A DNA stretch of 48,577 nucleotides from a virus. Both the position numbers and the translations under genes were made by a program. The notes below the pieces were generated by a model. It saw nothing but the letters and a program-made list of their open reading frames with translations. It searched no databases and was not told the origin of the DNA. Of the stretch, positions 46,827-48,577 are shown in pieces; positions within the stretch are counted from its first letter, which is position 1; each line of letters starts with the position of its first letter. The stretch is from IMG/VR virus record IMGVR_UViG_3300036780_000400, positions 1-48,577 of that record. One strand, 5' to 3'.

Positions 46827-47477
46827 GTCTATTAGTTGTCTTCCTTACTTCTCACTGGAAACCACCAACAATGGACAACTTAGCATCGTGAGTTTTGCCA
46901 ATGCCACCATTGCTGGTGCCGTAGACAGACGGCAGCGTAATCCGCCCCGTCCCCTTACGAGGACGAGCGAATTCACCGATGATTGTTTCTTAATCATCGG
47001 CGCTTTGCCCAGATTTCTCCGGACAAATCGAACTCTGGCATTTAGCGGGGCAGTCTTACGACTGCCTCAAACTCTCACTCGCGGTTGGCTGCCGCAGAGT
47101 GCGCCCTGCGCATCATGAACGTGATGCACCGACATACAATCGGCGGTTAGTAGGTTCTGGTGTTCGATGACCACCGATTGCAGATTCGACCTTAATGTCC
47201 TCTCGGAAACCGTCAATGGAAAATTGTGCCTTCTCGAATCCTCCCTCAAGGCATTTCTCTGATTGAACTTCATTCGACGATTTTGAGAACTCCTCGCAAT
47301 ACATTCCGCGACCGGTGCCGAGCCTGACAGGAGCGCAGTCGACCACGCCGACGTCGGAAACCCGTCCGGCACCGCAAAACGCCCGCCACGGCCATTTCTG
47401 TGCGAATACGGCCCGATCTGGTGACACGCCACAATCGCTCCCGCCAAAAATCCGCCGCTTCAACCGGCCCTTCCAAA
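46827..47477. other. About 650 bp with no convincing gene
   Basis: Several short frames exist on the minus strand, but none has a start, length and codon use that agree. One stretch at about 46850-46990 reads IGEFARPRKGTGRITLPSVY then GTSNGGIGKTHDAKLSIVGG in a frame lacking a start codon. It could be a decayed or frameshifted gene. I see no RNA gene. Confidence 0.4.
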
Positions 47478-47555
47478 GTTAGCTCTAAGCCAAATGCACT
47501 TTCCACATGTCATTGCGCCGGTGCGCTTGACAATTGGCTAAGTATTAGCTATCCT
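47478..47555 (+). promoter_or_regulatory. Promoter with operator-like palindrome before the replication gene
   Basis: TTGACA (47527-47532) and TATCCT (47550-47555) are 17 bp apart. The spacer contains GCTAA-GTA-TTAGC, a repressor-type inverted repeat. A similar site (GTTAGCTCTAAGCC) lies at 47478-47491. Confidence 0.6.
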
Positions 47556-47604
47556 GCTCAATAACTCAGACGTAGAGAGTCTGCACCAAATATGACCCTT
47601 TCTT

Positions 47605-47712
47605 GGGCCGCATCGTGTCTCTACCGCGATGCGGCCCATTCTTATTGTCGGTGGCAATACCACCGGCAGAAAACCAAAAACGCCCAGCGGCTAGGAACCG
47701 TGGGCGTCTATA
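47605..47712 (+). promoter_or_regulatory. Structured leader with three hairpins (attenuator-like)
   Basis: GGGCCGCATCG/CGATGCGGCCC (47605-47637, 11-bp perfect stem followed by ATTCTTATT), CGGTGG/CCACCG (47649-47665) and ACGCCCA/TGGGCGT (47680-47707) stand one after the other between promoter and initiator. The first resembles a terminator, so the leader may regulate initiator supply. Confidence 0.5.
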
Positions 47713-47718
47713 AAACCA

Positions 47719-47790
47719 ATGCTAGATAACATTGAATATCATAAACAATCATGCAGAGGATGTCGACACAAAACATCCGACTGCAAATAA
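47719..47790 (+). CDS. Possible leader peptide, 23 residues
   Basis: ATG to TAA encodes MLDNIEYHKQSCRGCRHKTS-DCK. It overlaps the start of the initiator frame in another phase and is the only ATG at the right place. It could couple translation of the initiator, which lacks an ATG of its own, or could be chance. Confidence 0.3.
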   Translation: MLDNIEYHKQSCRGCRHKTSDCK

Positions 47791-48577
47791 TCCCGACGCT
47801 GCCAAGAGCACTCCCGAGAGTGTTCTTGAAAGCGGAGGGGATAAGAAAAGTAAAACCCACGGATTCTCCAAGACCGTAGCTGAAATCAAACGGAAGAACG
47901 GAGAGAAAGTGGGATGGCATGCTGCCGCAGTCCTGCGATATTTGGCGCACAAGGTGCGGGCTCACGGAACCACCATCGATGAGAAGAAGTGGGTGCGTAT
48001 GAAGTTGGACTATATCAAATCCAAGTTTCCCTACCTCGGTCGCTCGACCGTCGATGATTGCATTCGGCGTCTAGTGGAGGTCGGTGCCTGCGAAATGAAG
48101 AACCAGAATCCGCATCTCAAGCGCCCCAAATATGATGAGACTCGCAGCTACCATGTCTCCACGAAGTGGAGGCATAGTGCTGAGGAGGAGATCAGATATT
48201 TTGATTCCATGCTCGCCGCGAAGATTGGTGTTCCGGCGGCCACAATTTATTACAACTTCAAGTATTGGACCGAGGAGTGCAGAAAGAGCGACGAGCCAGA
48301 ACAAGTGGAACTCGCCCCGGCTACGATTGAGACACTGCAAGCGTTTGACAAATCCACGATCAAGAGAGCTATTGCGATCCTGAAAAGGGAGAAGATGATC
48401 CTGCCGGTTGACGGAAAACGGTGCTGGTATGTGAAGGGTCCGGTGGATATGCCTGGGTCAAAAGCGGACGAGACTGGCTCAAATCCGGATAGAGGTGGGT
48501 CAAATCCGGATAAGGTTGGGTCAAAACCGGATGACGATAGTTATTATAGTAATGTTGTAGATGAATTAGAAGAGTGT
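47732..48577 (+). CDS. Replication initiator-like winged-helix protein, partial
   Basis: The frame is open from 47726 and runs past the window end. TTG at 47732 is the first possible start; the first ATG is about 90 codons in. After a polar N-terminus (about 1-45), two winged-helix-like domains follow: GWHAAAVLRYLAHKVRAHGT with FPYLGRSTVDDCIRRLVEVG, and a second with FDKSTIKRAIAILKREKMIL. A C-terminal linker consists of GSNPD-type repeats. This is the usual plan of phage and satellite replication initiators. The C-terminus is missing. Confidence 0.6.
   Translation, partial: MNIINNHAEDVDTKHPTANNPDAAKSTPESVLESGGDKKSKTHGFSKTVAEIKRKNGEKVGWHAAAVLRYLAHKVRAHGTTIDEKKWVRMKLDYIKSKFPYLGRSTVDDCIRRLVEVGACEMKNQNPHLKRPKYDETRSYHVSTKWRHSAEEEIRYFDSMLAAKIGVPAATIYYNFKYWTEECRKSDEPEQVELAPATIETLQAFDKSTIKRAIAILKREKMILPVDGKRCWYVKGPVDMPGSKADETGSNPDRGGSNPDKVGSKPDDDSYYSNVVDELEEC
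48454..48532. repeat. Four iteron-like repeats with exact 21-bp period
   Basis: TGGGTCAAAAGCGGAC, TGGCTCAAATCCGGAT, TGGGTCAAATCCGGAT and TGGGTCAAAACCGGAT start at 48454, 48475, 48496 and 48517. They encode GS(K/N)(A/P)D heptads within the initiator. The 21-bp spacing and location suggest origin iterons. Confidence 0.6.

Noticed and set aside
46850-46998. Overlapping small minus-strand frames MPEFDLSGEIWAKRR and MIKKQSSVNSLVLV
   Set aside because: The two frames and the third (IGEFARPRKG) conflict and none has a start with a ribosome site; noted as possible decay only.
48454-48532. CRISPR array
   Set aside because: The repeats are 16 bp with 5-bp spacers at fixed 21-bp period and are in coding phase; iteron-like, not CRISPR. 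No array was seen elsewhere.

Overview
The window looks like a tailed-phage genome integrated in a high-GC bacterial chromosome, followed by the start of a second integrative element. Several accessory proteins have the look of Verrucomicrobiota products: the exported DG...Y-type protein at 1274-1981, the integrase-associated HTH protein at 45916-46233, and integrases with unusual catalytic residues. That host assignment is an inference from recalled family flavour, not from a search.

Left end (1-3.0 kb, mostly minus strand): a tyrosine integrase, an exported accessory protein, and a divergent pair of homologous ribbon-helix-helix (RHH) repressors. The pair shares a 78-bp intergenic region that holds both promoters and two operators. 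This is the probable lysis/lysogeny switch.

Early region (3.0-14.8 kb, plus strand): about 30 small, tightly overlapping genes, joined mostly by ATGA, GTGA or TTGA overlaps. Most are of unknown function. They lead into a replication initiator-like gene (9082) that carries palindromic repeats inside its coding sequence, and a HerA/FtsK-type ATPase (10212) that carries 21-bp-period repeats. The base skew is G-rich throughout this region.

Late region (14.8-44.5 kb, plus strand, C-rich skew): the order is lambda-like. It runs small terminase, large terminase (GpA type), portal, S49 protease, scaffold, coat protein, head fibre, connectors, tail tube and chaperones (with a probable -1 frameshift), tape measure, tail tip proteins and a repeat-rich fibre. 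A lysis/conversion block follows with holin-like proteins, a glycosyltransferase, a lipoprotein, an RlpA-like double-psi barrel protein and a small peptidoglycan-binding protein. Cargo genes interrupt the late operon: a two-gene minus-strand unit (17822-19356), a twin-arginine-signal protein (26371), a 46-residue minus-strand membrane protein (30076) and an XRE-type regulator (35512). Eight late genes share a (TT/GG)TGACA box 20-22 nt before the start codon, usually followed by a small hairpin reaching the start codon.

Right end (44.5-48.6 kb): a tRNA-like sequence, hairpins and a tandem repeat lead into a second tyrosine recombinase, a minus-strand HTH protein and a coiled-coil protein. About 0.65 kb with no convincing gene comes next, then a promoter with an operator-like palindrome, a structured leader, and a winged-helix replication initiator that runs off the window. 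This initiator contains four 21-bp repeats. The arrangement resembles a phage satellite or integrative island lying next to the prophage. The prophage left attachment site is outside the window.
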